Position numbers and translations under genes: made by a program. Of a DNA stretch of 64,000 nt, positions 34,305 through 44,768 are shown one piece after another. Under the pieces are notes generated by a model. The model was not told the origin of the DNA. It saw only the letters and a list, made by a program, of their open reading frames with translations, and did not search any database. Location: NCBI GenBank assembly GCA_023014485.1, contig JAJOZX010005780.1:62001-126000 (forward strand), read 5' to 3'. This stretch comes from Bathynomus jamesi (taxonomy: Eukaryota > Arthropoda > Malacostraca > Isopoda > Cirolanidae). Positions within the stretch are counted from its first letter, which is position 1, and each line of letters begins with the position of its first letter.

Positions 34305-37300
34305 CAGGGCCGGATTAAGACCTTTAGAGGCCCTAAGCACTTAAAAGATTTTGGTGCCCCATATATATGTAATTCAAAATATAAACAAAAATAAACCATA
34401 AAATAAAATTTTATTTTTTGAAATGAAACAAAACTTACAGTAAGATGGAAAATAATGTTTATTTTTGTATACTTCCACTTCATTTATATTTGAAAAGTTT
34501 TCTCCTACTTTTTTTAATTGCAAAGTCTTTGATCAGATCCTCAAAACTAATCTTACGTAACACATCTGCTTCTATACTTAGTAGAGATAAGGCATCCAGC
34601 CTGCCTTGTTGCATAGTTGTTCTGTTGGTATTTTTAATATACTTCAACTGAGAAAATGAATGCTCAGCTGAGCAATTTGTGACCATTAATGTTAAAAATA
34701 TACGAAAGGCAATTTCTACATTTGGGAAGGCACACTCAATATTGTCTTCTACAATTATTTTATAAAGTTCAGCATGACTGAATCTTGTTTTTACATTTTT
34801 TTTTGCACTGAACTTATGGCACACAAATGAGTGAAACTGCTGAAGCTCAGCAGAGAAATTAGTGTTGAAGTCCTCTGGGTAAGCATCAATCATCTTTATA
34901 CAACCCTGAGAATACCTTTCAATTTCAGTAGATGATGAAGTGGTGACATTATGTGGCACATCACTTAGAAAAGAAAATCTCTCTGCTATTTATTTGTATA
35001 TCTCTCCTCTTCTTCTCATCTCAGTTTCAAGTTTGTCAACAATTGTGTAAAAGGTGGTGATAAGAAATTTATCTCTGGCATTCAGATATACTTCTGGTGC
35101 ATCTCCGTCATTGGGTACCTTCTTTCTGATACGTTTGCGAGTTTGAGCTGCCTTGTAATCAACATCTGGTAGCATTTCCTTTGTAGCTGCTTCATATCTT
35201 TCAAATTCATCTCGTGAAGTGCACAGTTGGTCAGCTAATGATCCATACAGATCTGCACATGTTTTTAAGTTCACATCCTTATTCTGTAGAACTTTGCTTA
35301 CTCTATGAAAATTTTGCAAAATCTCATCCCAAAAATTCAACATAAAAACGAATTCTAGCTCTTGCATCTTATTTGCAATATTATTTGCTTCTCTTCTAGT
35401 GTCTCCCTTTTGTGACTGGTCTTCAGCTATACATTCTAACGCTTCTAAAATTTTAAGGAAAGATTTCAAAATTGCTGCTGTTGCCATAGCATGTGCCTCC
35501 CATCTGGTATCAGAGAGGGATTTTAAGACACTTTCATTTCCAATACAACCTTTAAGAATTTCCCACCTGCTGGTTGAGGCTAAAAAAAAGGTATAGAGCA
35601 ACTGCACTGTAGAGAAGAAATTAACCGCCTCTTGACAGCAGTCAACAGCACTTCGGCCTACCAGATTTAGTGAATGGGCTGCACAGGGCACATATATAGC
35701 AAACTTGTTTGTTTCTAAAATTTTTTGCTGCATCCCCTTATAACGCCCAGACATGTTGGCAGCGTTGTCGTAAGATTGACCCCTACATTTTGAAAAGTTT
35801 AGCTTACAAACTTCACGTAAGTACTGCAACACCTGATTTGCCATTTCCTCACCAGTATGGCTTTTCATTTTCAGAAAGGTTAAAAAGCGTTCAATAGGCT
35901 GTCCATCTTTTAAGTACCTAAGTACAACACTTAACTGATCGATATGTGATAGATCTGGTGTTGAATCAACTGACAAACTAAAATAACCAGAAGATTTTAC
36001 TTCGTCAACAATGAGTGCGTGGACCTTTTGAGCCATTAGTTGAATGAGTTCCTCACAGGTGGTTTTGGACAGGTAAGAAGGATTTCCTTTGCCAGAATTT
36101 CCATATTTCAAAATGTGACCTGCTAAAAATGGATCAAACCGGCTTATGAGCTCAAGCAGCCCTAAAAAATTCCCATTCTGCAATGATCCAAATCTTTCTT
36201 CTGTTCCTCGAAAAGACAAGCCACGTTCAGCTAACGTACAAATAACAGCTATGACACGCCTCAAGACATGTTCCCAGTAATCACACTCTTCCTGAATTTG
36301 TTTTTCCAACTGTTGTCCCAACCCCGCACCTTGTCTGCGAGTTAAGTATGTTAGCATAGAGTCTCGGTGAGTAGTGCTTTTTTCATGATGATCAATTACA
36401 ATAGTATTTCGCCAGTCACTGAACCCTTCTCTTATAACAAAATGTGAGACATTTTTAGGAGCAAACAGTTTACAAACATAACAGTAAACTGATCCTGTTG
36501 ATGGTGAATACAATAACCACTCTCTCTTGTATTTCTCACCATTGGCTTTTGTCCCAACGAAAAGTTTTTGTGAACAGTATCTTGCTGGTTTGCCACTACT
36601 GAAATGCCGGTAAGACTTGTCAAATGGCCCATTGTGGTGTTGACAGTCACTGGGTCCACAAGCAATCCAATAAGCCACATCATCAGCAGAGAAATCAAGC
36701 CACAACCCTGGATCTTTTGCTATATTTACTTCATCTTCTGCAGACTGATTCATTTCACCACCATCACCATGGTCCACTAAACTTTCATTTTCAGCAATTA
36801 TTTCAACCCCAGAATGTCTTGTAAAGCAACTTGAATCAACATTTGCAGTAGAGGTATCAAGAGAATTTACAGGCAAAGTGAGATCAGTAGTGAGACATGT
36901 GGTAGATGAACCTGCTTGTGACACCTCGGTGATTCCAACGTCATCATATTTTGATTTTGAAGTGATCAAAGTGGTATTTGTGTCCACTTCTGATGACGGA
37001 GATTGGTTTTGATTCAGAATCGGTATATCATGTTGACGTTGTGGTCGTGGAACTTGTGTGAAGAAATCAGTCAGCTTTGCAGTCTTGGACTCTAAATCCA
37101 AAGTCTTCTCTTGTTTCTCTTTTGATAGTTTTCGCTTTTGTGCACCACTTAACTGAACACGTTTCATCTTGGTTCTTGGGGTCTGTAAAATACAGAAATA
37201 AAAAGAATATTTTATTTGTATATTATGTGGCAATCAACACAGTTACACATATCACAATCTTGGCTTTGTTCTTTTATTCTCAGAAAGACAAAATGGGAAC

Positions 37301-38379
37301 CGTACACAACCAAAGTGGCAATTTAAATATAAGTGGCAATTAAATATAACTCAACCGAAATATCAACTCGAAATGTTGAATACAAATCAAATCGAAAGAA
37401 GGAACCAAAAGAAGGAACCGAAAGAAGGAACCGAAACCTATAAAATAAAAATACTTAACATTAGAATTAATAATACGCAATCTATAAAAATATCAATATT
37501 AACATTTCACTATTAACGAGCCACATTTTATATTTACATTTATTTATTTATTTAAAACACAATATTTAATTATAGGAAATATGAACATTTGCTTAGGGCC
37601 TAAATTGTCCTAACTACGTTTGATGTTATATATACATTACAAATTATTCACTCTGGTTATTACAATCTAAATTCTTTTATACTGTTATGACAATAGATAA
37701 ATAAATTATAAAATAAAGATACGTGTATGATAAAATATTGTTATATATACAAATAAAGTACACTTCATAGACTTACCCTAGAGAAGAAGAGAGAGCAACA
37801 GATAAACTTCTTCAACGCTAATTAACTTAGGTCAGTATATCTTATTATTATAATGGCCGTGATAAACATCACTTGATACAACAGCAATATAGAGAGTTTA
37901 TAGTTTCTTTTATTTTAATATTAATTTATATTACAATTCTATAAACCTAAATCTTTCTGTAAAACAATACCAAATGATTATGTAAAATATATATTTAATA
38001 TTATATGCACAAATCACACGTTCAGAATAACTTCCTATAGCACACGAAAATATTTAATCTATATGTATTTTTAATATGGCGCTCAAAGATTTGATATAAA
38101 CAAAATAATAACGCAAAGCGTAAAGTGTGTGATTACAACGAAATATATTTATTCTCTCAAAAGGGTTGTTGTTCACTACAAATTCAAACAATGAAAAAAA
38201 ATAAATACTATATATGAATATATATAATTCAGTTTTCAACAGCTTATAGGCTATAAGCCGCGATTATAATAGTATAATAAATCCATGGTAAATCCGACAA
38301 TGGAAAATTTCTGTGGTGCCCCCCTTCCCTTGATGCCCTAAGCACGGGCTTATTTTGCTTAATGGTTAATCCGGCCCTG
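34305..38379 (-). mobile_element. hAT transposon, 4,075 bp (hAT-1), with target duplication
   Basis: Terminal inverted repeat CAGGGCCGGATTAA / TTAATCCGGCCCTG (14 bp perfect). The 8-bp duplication ACCAAAGG (34297-34304 and 38380-38387) is perfect. GCCCTAAGCAC and GGTGCCCC occur near both ends. It is inserted in a family 1 LINE copy. It encodes one transposase on the minus strand, plus about 1.1 kb of 5' non-coding sequence (37234-38379). Confidence 0.95.
34480..37233 (-). pseudogene. hAT transposase (ZMYM1/DUF4371-type) with a single in-frame stop
   Basis: The likely start is MKRVQLSGAQKRKLSKEKQE (near 37167). A TTF-type zinc finger region follows (FSSGKPARYCSQK, GSVYCYVCKLF). The RNase H-like core has SLSVDSTPDLSHIDQL (first Asp), GQSYDNAANMSG (second Asp), VPCAAHSLNLVG and SDTRWEAHAMA. 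The dimerisation region (TNCSAEHSFSQLKYIKN, Glu) lies in 34959-34480. The only break is a TAA at 34990-34992; both sides are in one frame. Length without the stop is about 917 codons, full for this family. It is therefore a very recently inactivated copy, or a sequence variant. Confidence 0.9.
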
Positions 38380-38387
38380 ACCAAAGG

Positions 38388-38760
38388 GCTTATTAACACC
38401 ATATCCTCGGTAAAGACCAAGTTACTTATCCTCATGTCATCTGTACGGCATCCCACAATATATATATATATATATATATATATTAAACAGTAGAGGAGAG
38501 AGTAAGAAGCCTTGTCTAAAGTTTGGTGTGTATACCAAAATTTAAAATTTAAAACATGATGGAACACTCCTGTCTTCTAATTGTTTAAATAGAATATTGT
38601 GATTCACTCTATCATATGTTTTGCTTATATCCAAACAACAACTATAAATAGTTGAATTACTGACAATATATCTAAATAAAATCTCTTTCAAAGCATAAAT
38701 ACACAGGTCAGTTGAATGGGATCTTTTAAAACCAAACTAATTAGGGGACGTCCATAAATA
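38388..38760 (-). pseudogene. LINE family 1, 5' half of the copy split by hAT-1
   Basis: The minus strand shows FKRSHSTDLCIYALKE, LDISKTYDRVNHNILFKQLE and FRQGFLLSPLL. After an (AT)n expansion (38458-38483) inside the frame comes VGCRTDDMRISNLVF and TEDMVLISPLV (YADD region degraded to FTED). It connects to 34296 when the hAT is removed. Confidence 0.85.
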
Positions 38761-38967
38761 ATTAATCATTTATGTATAGATTGTAACTTATATACATATT
38801 CGGACTGGCTGGTTCAAAGACGTGCCGAAGAACTTTTTAAAACTAATTGACAAAATGGAGAAGAAGAAAAACCCTTTTCTAACATTCCCCATCTTGAATA
38901 TTTAATGGAAATCAGCATTTCAATTCAACCTTGGATATCTATCTATCTGCTTCATAACATACACAAC
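38761..38967. other. Unassigned spacer
   Basis: Possibly more degraded LINE sequence; no motif was readable. Confidence 0.3.
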
Positions 38968-39165
38968 CCAGTCAAGGACTGCCCAAAGCCGCTGTGGAAA
39001 TGGGGGAGTGCAATGGTCAGCTCGCTACGAGTAATTTATTTGGCTTTACTCAGTTCTCCTTTAAAAGGGATTTGGTTTCTAGGATGGTGGCGTTACCGTC
39101 TGTCTCAGGGGCCTTCGTTGGACAAAAGACGTTAAACGGAACAGTCAACCAACCAACAGGCAACA
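38968..39165 (+). repeat. SINE-like repeat, copy 2, with CAAC-rich tail
   Basis: From GTCAAGGACTGCCCAAAG to the tail CAGTCAACCAACCAAC, the partner of 31262-31480. A similar CAACCAACCAACTAAC tail also ends a block at 40110-40240. Confidence 0.6.
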
Positions 39166-39339
39166 ACATACACGTAACAATTACACTAAATTTCAATTGT
39201 ATACATGGAGTTGTAAATTGTATTCTTTTAACAAATGGAAGCACTGTTTGGGTTAGATCCAAATGTGGTTGATCAATTGGAATTTAACCTTCGTTACAAC
39301 TATTCGTATACACTATATCGCTGAGGGACAGCCAACGTC

Positions 39340-39485
39340 TGTAGCTCAGTGGATAACATCGTTTCCCTACAAGTGAAGTGAAGACACTGAGGTCGGGGGT
39401 TCGAATCCCGATGATGATGGAGTTAAAGCAATGAGCCGCATTAGTTGGCCTGAGCGATTTGCCAGTTTCTGGTCCTCCTGACTAA
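39340..39485 (+). mobile_element. tRNA-derived SINE
   Basis: GTCTGTAGCTCAGTGGATAA (A box) is followed about 45 bp later by GGGGGTTCGAATCCC (B box, with a TCGGG/CCCGA T-stem). The anticodon arm region is too long and does not fold as a tRNA. A non-tRNA body follows. It is a Pol III-type SINE head rather than a tRNA gene. Confidence 0.6.
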
Positions 39486-40904
39486 TTATATACTTATTAC
39501 AAAGATCATGATTGGCCTCAAAGTTGATGGCGTTATCATGAACTGTCGTCCAATCATGGCAAATCTTTCATCAGTTATACGCAATACGTTATAGCATAGT
39601 CGATATATATATATATATATATAGTCAAGGGGATTACTCTTGCAAGAATGCCTGCGCTTCAAACCCTCAGTGAGTAGTCAAATAGGTATATACATTTTTA
39701 AAATGAGGGTGAATCAGGCAAATTTTATTAAGTAATTTCAACGTACAATGTTTATTCTTATAAAATTATGTATTTAATTTAAAATTTCTTAATTAATTAA
39801 TTAATTACTATTCTTAAAAATTGCAATATTATGATCATGCAACTTGGACGGAGGATATTTTTGCAGTCAATCAAAGTTGCTGGGGGTTGATGACGTATGA
39901 CTTCACTGTAAACAAAAATATAATGGCTTCTTATATTCAAAGCATTCAATGTCACTATATTGTATATTGTAAATAAATGCAAAATGGCTTTAAAGTGTGC
40001 CGCGGTACTCTGTAACAATGTAGAAACTTTCATTTGAGTAATGACATCAGTAATGACGTAAAAAGAAAACGGAGAACAAGTGACTCTCCTTTGGGGGATC
40101 AAAGTCAAGAGTCACTAAGGGCCAACAGCTGCTCACTGACTCAGTCAGATTCCAGCGCAGGCTGAGAATGCCGGAAGGCCAACACTGTACATATATCTAC
40201 ACTGTGGTTGCAGTAAACAGATCAACCAACCAACTAACATTTTTTTTCAGTTGTAAATTGAAAGTGAAGTGAGAAAGATGTGCTTTTAATCTCAGAGATT
40301 TAATGGAACTTCTAAAAGCTGACAGTGAAGTGTTACCTTATATGTAGTTCAAAAGATTGGAGAAAGGTATACTGTAATTTGTGAAGATGTGATGTGGAGT
40401 ATAATTTACAAGAAAAGGTGAGCAAGTTAGGTTTAGGTGTGTGCGCCAAAAAGTGTACATGTAAATTATACCTTTCGTCGACTAGGTTGTCAGATTTTGT
40501 CTCGCAGAATGCGGGACAAAATTTTTCCGAGGTTTTTTTTCCTTGAGACCAATTTTTTTTAAAATTGAAACTAGATTTCTTCAACGGTTACAACAAACAA
40601 AATGAGAAAAATTTTATTAAAACAATGCTTAATAATGCTTGAATTTTAGATCAAATGCGGGACGTCTGGCTCATTTAGCAGTAATTGAATTATTGCAATG
40701 TTTACTTTTTTGGTAACTTGATGGGTGATTAAGTTAATATCGAAAATAAGTAACGGCGATCCTTCAGAATCCGGCCGTAAATTAGTTTAAAAAAAATAAA
40801 TCGTTATTTGACGAATGGTTACCGGTATTGCTTTTAATGCACTAAATTAGTTTTTTTTTTAATAATTGTAAATTAAACATGGCAAGCAGACTTATCATTG
40901 AATG
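39486..40904. other. Unassigned AT-rich DNA
   Basis: Holds a (TA)n run at 39604-39622 and a block ending in CAACCAACCAACTAAC near 40240. An 83-codon minus-strand frame (40333-40584) is rich in Lys/Ser but has no recognised domain. No gene was seen. Confidence 0.35.
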
Positions 40905-41015
40905 CATGGTTAGGTCAACTGTACACCGTTCATGATTGGTTAGGTTACAGTATATCAAAGTTGGTTAACTGAATGCCCGGTTAGTTCAACTAACCGGGCA
41001 TGATATTTTCGTAAC
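40905..41015. repeat. Fragment of the CTAACC foldback family
   Basis: GGTTAGGTCAACTGTA, GATTGGTTAGGTTA and AACTAACCGGGCATGATATTTTCGT repeat words of the foldbacks at 11.6, 12.6 and 48.2 kb, here in a partial and rearranged form. Confidence 0.6.
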
Positions 41016-41038
41016 AACTACTCCCATACACGAGTTTT

Positions 41039-42462
41039 TTGTTGTTGTTCGCCCTCTCCGGAATGGACCAGAGGTTCAGCGCACTAGTGATGATGTGTTG
41101 TGTTCGTTGTTGTGCTAGAGCGGTACAGAATGGACCAGAGGTTCAGCGCACTAGTGATGATGTGTTGTGTTCGTTGTTGTGCTAGAGCGGTACAGTCTGT
41201 CATAATGTGTTCAGTTGTTTGTGGTGTGTCCTGGCACAGGTGGCAGTTGTCGTCTGTGGAGTTGTCTAGTCTGTGTTTATATGTCTGTAAGTTGGGGGAT
41301 GTCCACATCGGAATCGTGCTAAGTTAACGTGATCCGATCTGCTCAGGGTGGTCTCTGACATGTTAATGGGTGGCGGCTTTGCACCTAGGACCGCATTCGG
41401 ACCGAGTTGTGTCAGTGCTTTGTGGGTTCGGTGTGTGTGTGTGTGTGTGTGTGCGTGTTTTCGATACTGTGTGATGTCTGTGGGGCATGGTATGGAATGG
41501 AGTATTTGGTTATAATGTGTCTCTGGTGTTACCTTAATGGTGCGAGGTGTCGGTGCATGATTGTACATGTAGTGGCAAGGGTGTTGTAGGTTAGTTGTCG
41601 CTGCTGCCATGAATTGTGTTCCCCTCATGTCTAAATGTTCCCTAACTTTCAGTATTTTTGTTTCTGTGTGCAGGTGTTCTATTGGTGTTGAATGCATCCT
41701 CTAATGACACGAAGTGCGTTGTTTTGTATTGTCTGTAAGGTGTTTATATGTGTGTGTGAGATAATGGGTGCCCAGCATGGGCTAGCATAGTCCATAACTG
41801 AGCGAATATATTGTTTGTATATGAGTATTGTTGTTTCCTGTTGGTGTCCAAAGTTTGTGCCTGTTAGTACCCTAAGCGTGTTAAGTCTTGACGTACATTT
41901 GTTTTTAATGTCCTGAATGTGGTTTGCAAAATAATGATGTGTTGTACGTGACTCCAATTATTTTGGTCCTGTGAGTGTAAGGAATGTTGATGTTGTTTAG
42001 TGTAAGCTGTTGAGTTATCTGGTGTTCTTTTGTGTTGCTTGTAAACAAGGTGATGGTTGATTTTGTGGGAGCTACTTTGAGTTTATTGTGTGTGAGCCAG
42101 TCTTGTATACTGTTTATGTATGTTTGTAGGTTATTTGTAGCGGTGTCGATGTTGTTGTGGGTGGATGTTAGAGTGATGTCATCTGCATATGATGATAAGG
42201 TAAGCTTGTTATCTATGGGTGTTGGAATGTCATGCATGTATAAGTTGAAGAGTGTTGGTGAGAGAACAGAGCCTTGAGGGACCCCGTTCGGAAAAAGCTT
42301 GTTTTTGGATGACTTGCCATTAAATGTGACATGTATCTTCCTGAAAGATAGTTGCTCAGCCACCTTTTGGTGTTGTGCATGTTTGTGTTGAGTATTTTGG
42401 TTATGAGAGGGAAACGTGGGATAGCATCAAATGCTTTACTAATGTCTATTGTTGCTAATAGT
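41039..42462 (-). pseudogene. LINE copy D, 3' part (2A-type family)
   Basis: The minus strand encodes the C-terminal region and RT end of the family ([17 protein letters not shown] and [16 protein letters not shown] in 42363-41905; [13 protein letters not shown] in 41957-41679; [18 protein letters not shown] in 41308-41084). A 66-bp tandem duplication (41062-41127 and 41128-41193) and several frameshifts are present. The extreme 3' end is shortened. It continues at 46910-47418 beyond hAT-2. Confidence 0.88.
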
Positions 42463-43451
42463 CAGAGATGGGCACGATCTTGATCTTCAAGATCAGATCG
42501 TGATCTTGAAGATCAAGATCGTGATCTGATCTTGATCTTGAAGATCACTTTTATTATGGTGATCTTGATCTAAGATCACTTTATTTCTTGTGATCTTGAT
42601 CTTGAAGATCACTTTAGACTTCAAGATCACTTTTAATTTCAGATTCTTAAATATGCCGCTATGCGAATGTCATTTGTTTTTTGTCCAAGCGACATCTGGT
42701 GGCAACTTTGTTCAACACCGACTGTTTATGTTTTCTGTTAGTTGGGTGACTTGCGTCATGCGTGGACTCATGGAAGGTGTAGTTGCTGTGGAATTTAGGC
42801 TCGTAAAAAGTGTAATTTACTGTGCAATTATGTTAAAAGTGTTCTATTAATATATTATTATATATAGGCATAAAATATAGCCTATAGGTCCGTATTCATA
42901 ATAAATTAATTCTAAACATATTTTATTTACAGATAGAATTTTTTAATAATGAGTGCAATTTTACAACTTCAACAGGCTCCCAAGGGAACCAAATATTCTA
43001 GGTTTTCACCAGAACAGTATTCAATATATTTAGATAACAATGTTGGTAATAAGGATCAATCTGTGCTATTGAACGGAAAATATTTTCAAATTGTCGAAAA
43101 AACTGGAAACAGTATCAAAGTTATTTGTAGGCAGTGTACAAAGAAAACTACAATTCTGTCTGCTGGCCTCGACTCAACAAGCAATCTTCTGAGGCACCTC
43201 AGGGTTAGTACTACTTAGTAACTAAGTAGTAAGTAGCAACATTAACATAATGGTTCAAGTCATATTTTAAGTGACTGGTGCCATACAAGACTAATGCTAC
43301 ATTTACATAGACGTCCATTTGAATATATTGTGCACTTCAGATATTAATAGATTATGGACTAGTAACTACATTAAAAACTGCCGATATCCAACTATAATAA
43401 AACGCCAGGTGTATCTGTCTTTCTCTCTGTCTGATCCATGTCTGTAATTTC

Positions 43452-43657
43452 CAGAGCTGGGCACTTGCGGCATATTGCGGTACTGCTGCACTACCAAACC
43501 GGTACCAAACCGGTACGCGGAAATTTGAATGCGGTAGCGGTACTGCGGTACTTTCAGCGATCCTTTGCGGTACTGCGTTATGGGGGCCCGGGGTGGTAGT
43601 GTGGTGGTACCGCAAGTACCGCAGTACCGCAAAATATGCCGCAAATGCCCAGCTCTA
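43452..43657. mobile_element. hAT-type MITE, 206 bp, in hAT-2 intron 1
   Basis: Ends CAGAGCTGGGCA and TGCCCAGCTCTA, with extended inverted repeats rich in GCGGTACTGC/GTACCGCA. The flanking duplication is GTAATTTC (43444-43451) and CTAATTTC (43658-43665), 7 of 8 matching. Confidence 0.85.
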
Positions 43658-44707
43658 CTAATTTCCCCTATTTAGTTACTGAAGGACGAAATTCGGCTTT
43701 CAATTTAACATAGGATAAAAATGCACTGATCATGGTGAAAATAATTTTAGTTAAAGATAACAAAATTTTAGAATCTTGTTAAGTATTAATTTCAACTAGA
43801 AGTTTGATACTCTGATAAATATTATACAGGGTGTTCAAGAAGTCTCTCCGCATGATGATAATTTATTTTCTTGTGCAGAAACTACATTCGGATCTTTTGG
43901 GTGAATATGAATCGGAGAAGAAATCTCGCAAGCGTCCAGCTAAAGAAGAAGATGCCAGCGGCAGCAATGCTGGCCCTGCCAAAATTGCCAAGCAGTCAAC
44001 ACTAAGCATGTTCCACATTTCCAAGCAAAAACCAGGACCACCAATATGCAAGGATATCCTTGAAAAGAAGATTCTCTCGCTTGTGGCTAATGGGCTCCTA
44101 CCATTGAGCCTAGTTGAACTACATGAATTTAAGGATCTTCTTTCATGTTAGTATAACTCAAATATTTTGCTATTTTTTCCATAGCTAATATCTGATTAAA
44201 ATAATTAATCATATTATTTGTATGAACATTAGACTATCGCTAGCCTAGCTAAATATTTTGATATTTTTTCCATAGCTAATCTATTGTATTTGTTTTAATT
44301 TTTAAATATTTTTTTCAGACGTCAACCCGGCTGTTCAGGTGCCATCTAGACGCACCCTGGCTAGATCTCTTGCAACAACAACCAGTACAATGAAGGAAGA
44401 CATACAAGCAAAACTGGCAGCAGTTGACCATGTGTGTGTTACATGCGACATATGGTCAACTAATCACCGCAGTTTCATGGGAGTCACTGCGCATTGGGTA
44501 TGCTATTGATTTAGTGTATTATTTTTATATAATTTAAATTGACCATTGGTGATAGACTGATAGTCTGATAGACTTATAGTATAATCTTTTCAATTATTCG
44601 ACATGTGTTCCTCATTCATTAATTTGGTGAGTCTTCATTTTGCTGTGATTCACAGTAATTTCACACTAATTCACTGATTCTGTCATCTGTCATTGTGTCT
44701 GATTCAC

Positions 44708-44768
44708 AGCAAAATGTGGAAGAGTCCATATTCACAGGCTGTGAATATGGACTCTTCCACATTTTGCT
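44708..44768. repeat. Perfect palindrome, 30-bp arms with 1-base centre
   Basis: The arm AGCAAAATGTGGAAGAGTCC plus 10 further bases is followed by G and then by its exact reverse complement. It lies in an intron of the hAT-2 transposase gene. Confidence 0.95.

Noticed and set aside
39340..39420. tRNA gene
   Set aside because: A and B boxes are present but the middle is too long and does not form an anticodon arm; a SINE is more likely.
39984..40034. MALKCAAVLCNN start as a THAP zinc finger
   Set aside because: Only 17 codons before a stop and none of the later THAP motifs.
42475..42620. GATC repeats as a CRISPR-like array
   Set aside because: No regular spacers; the units overlap and are mirrored at the other end of a hAT element.
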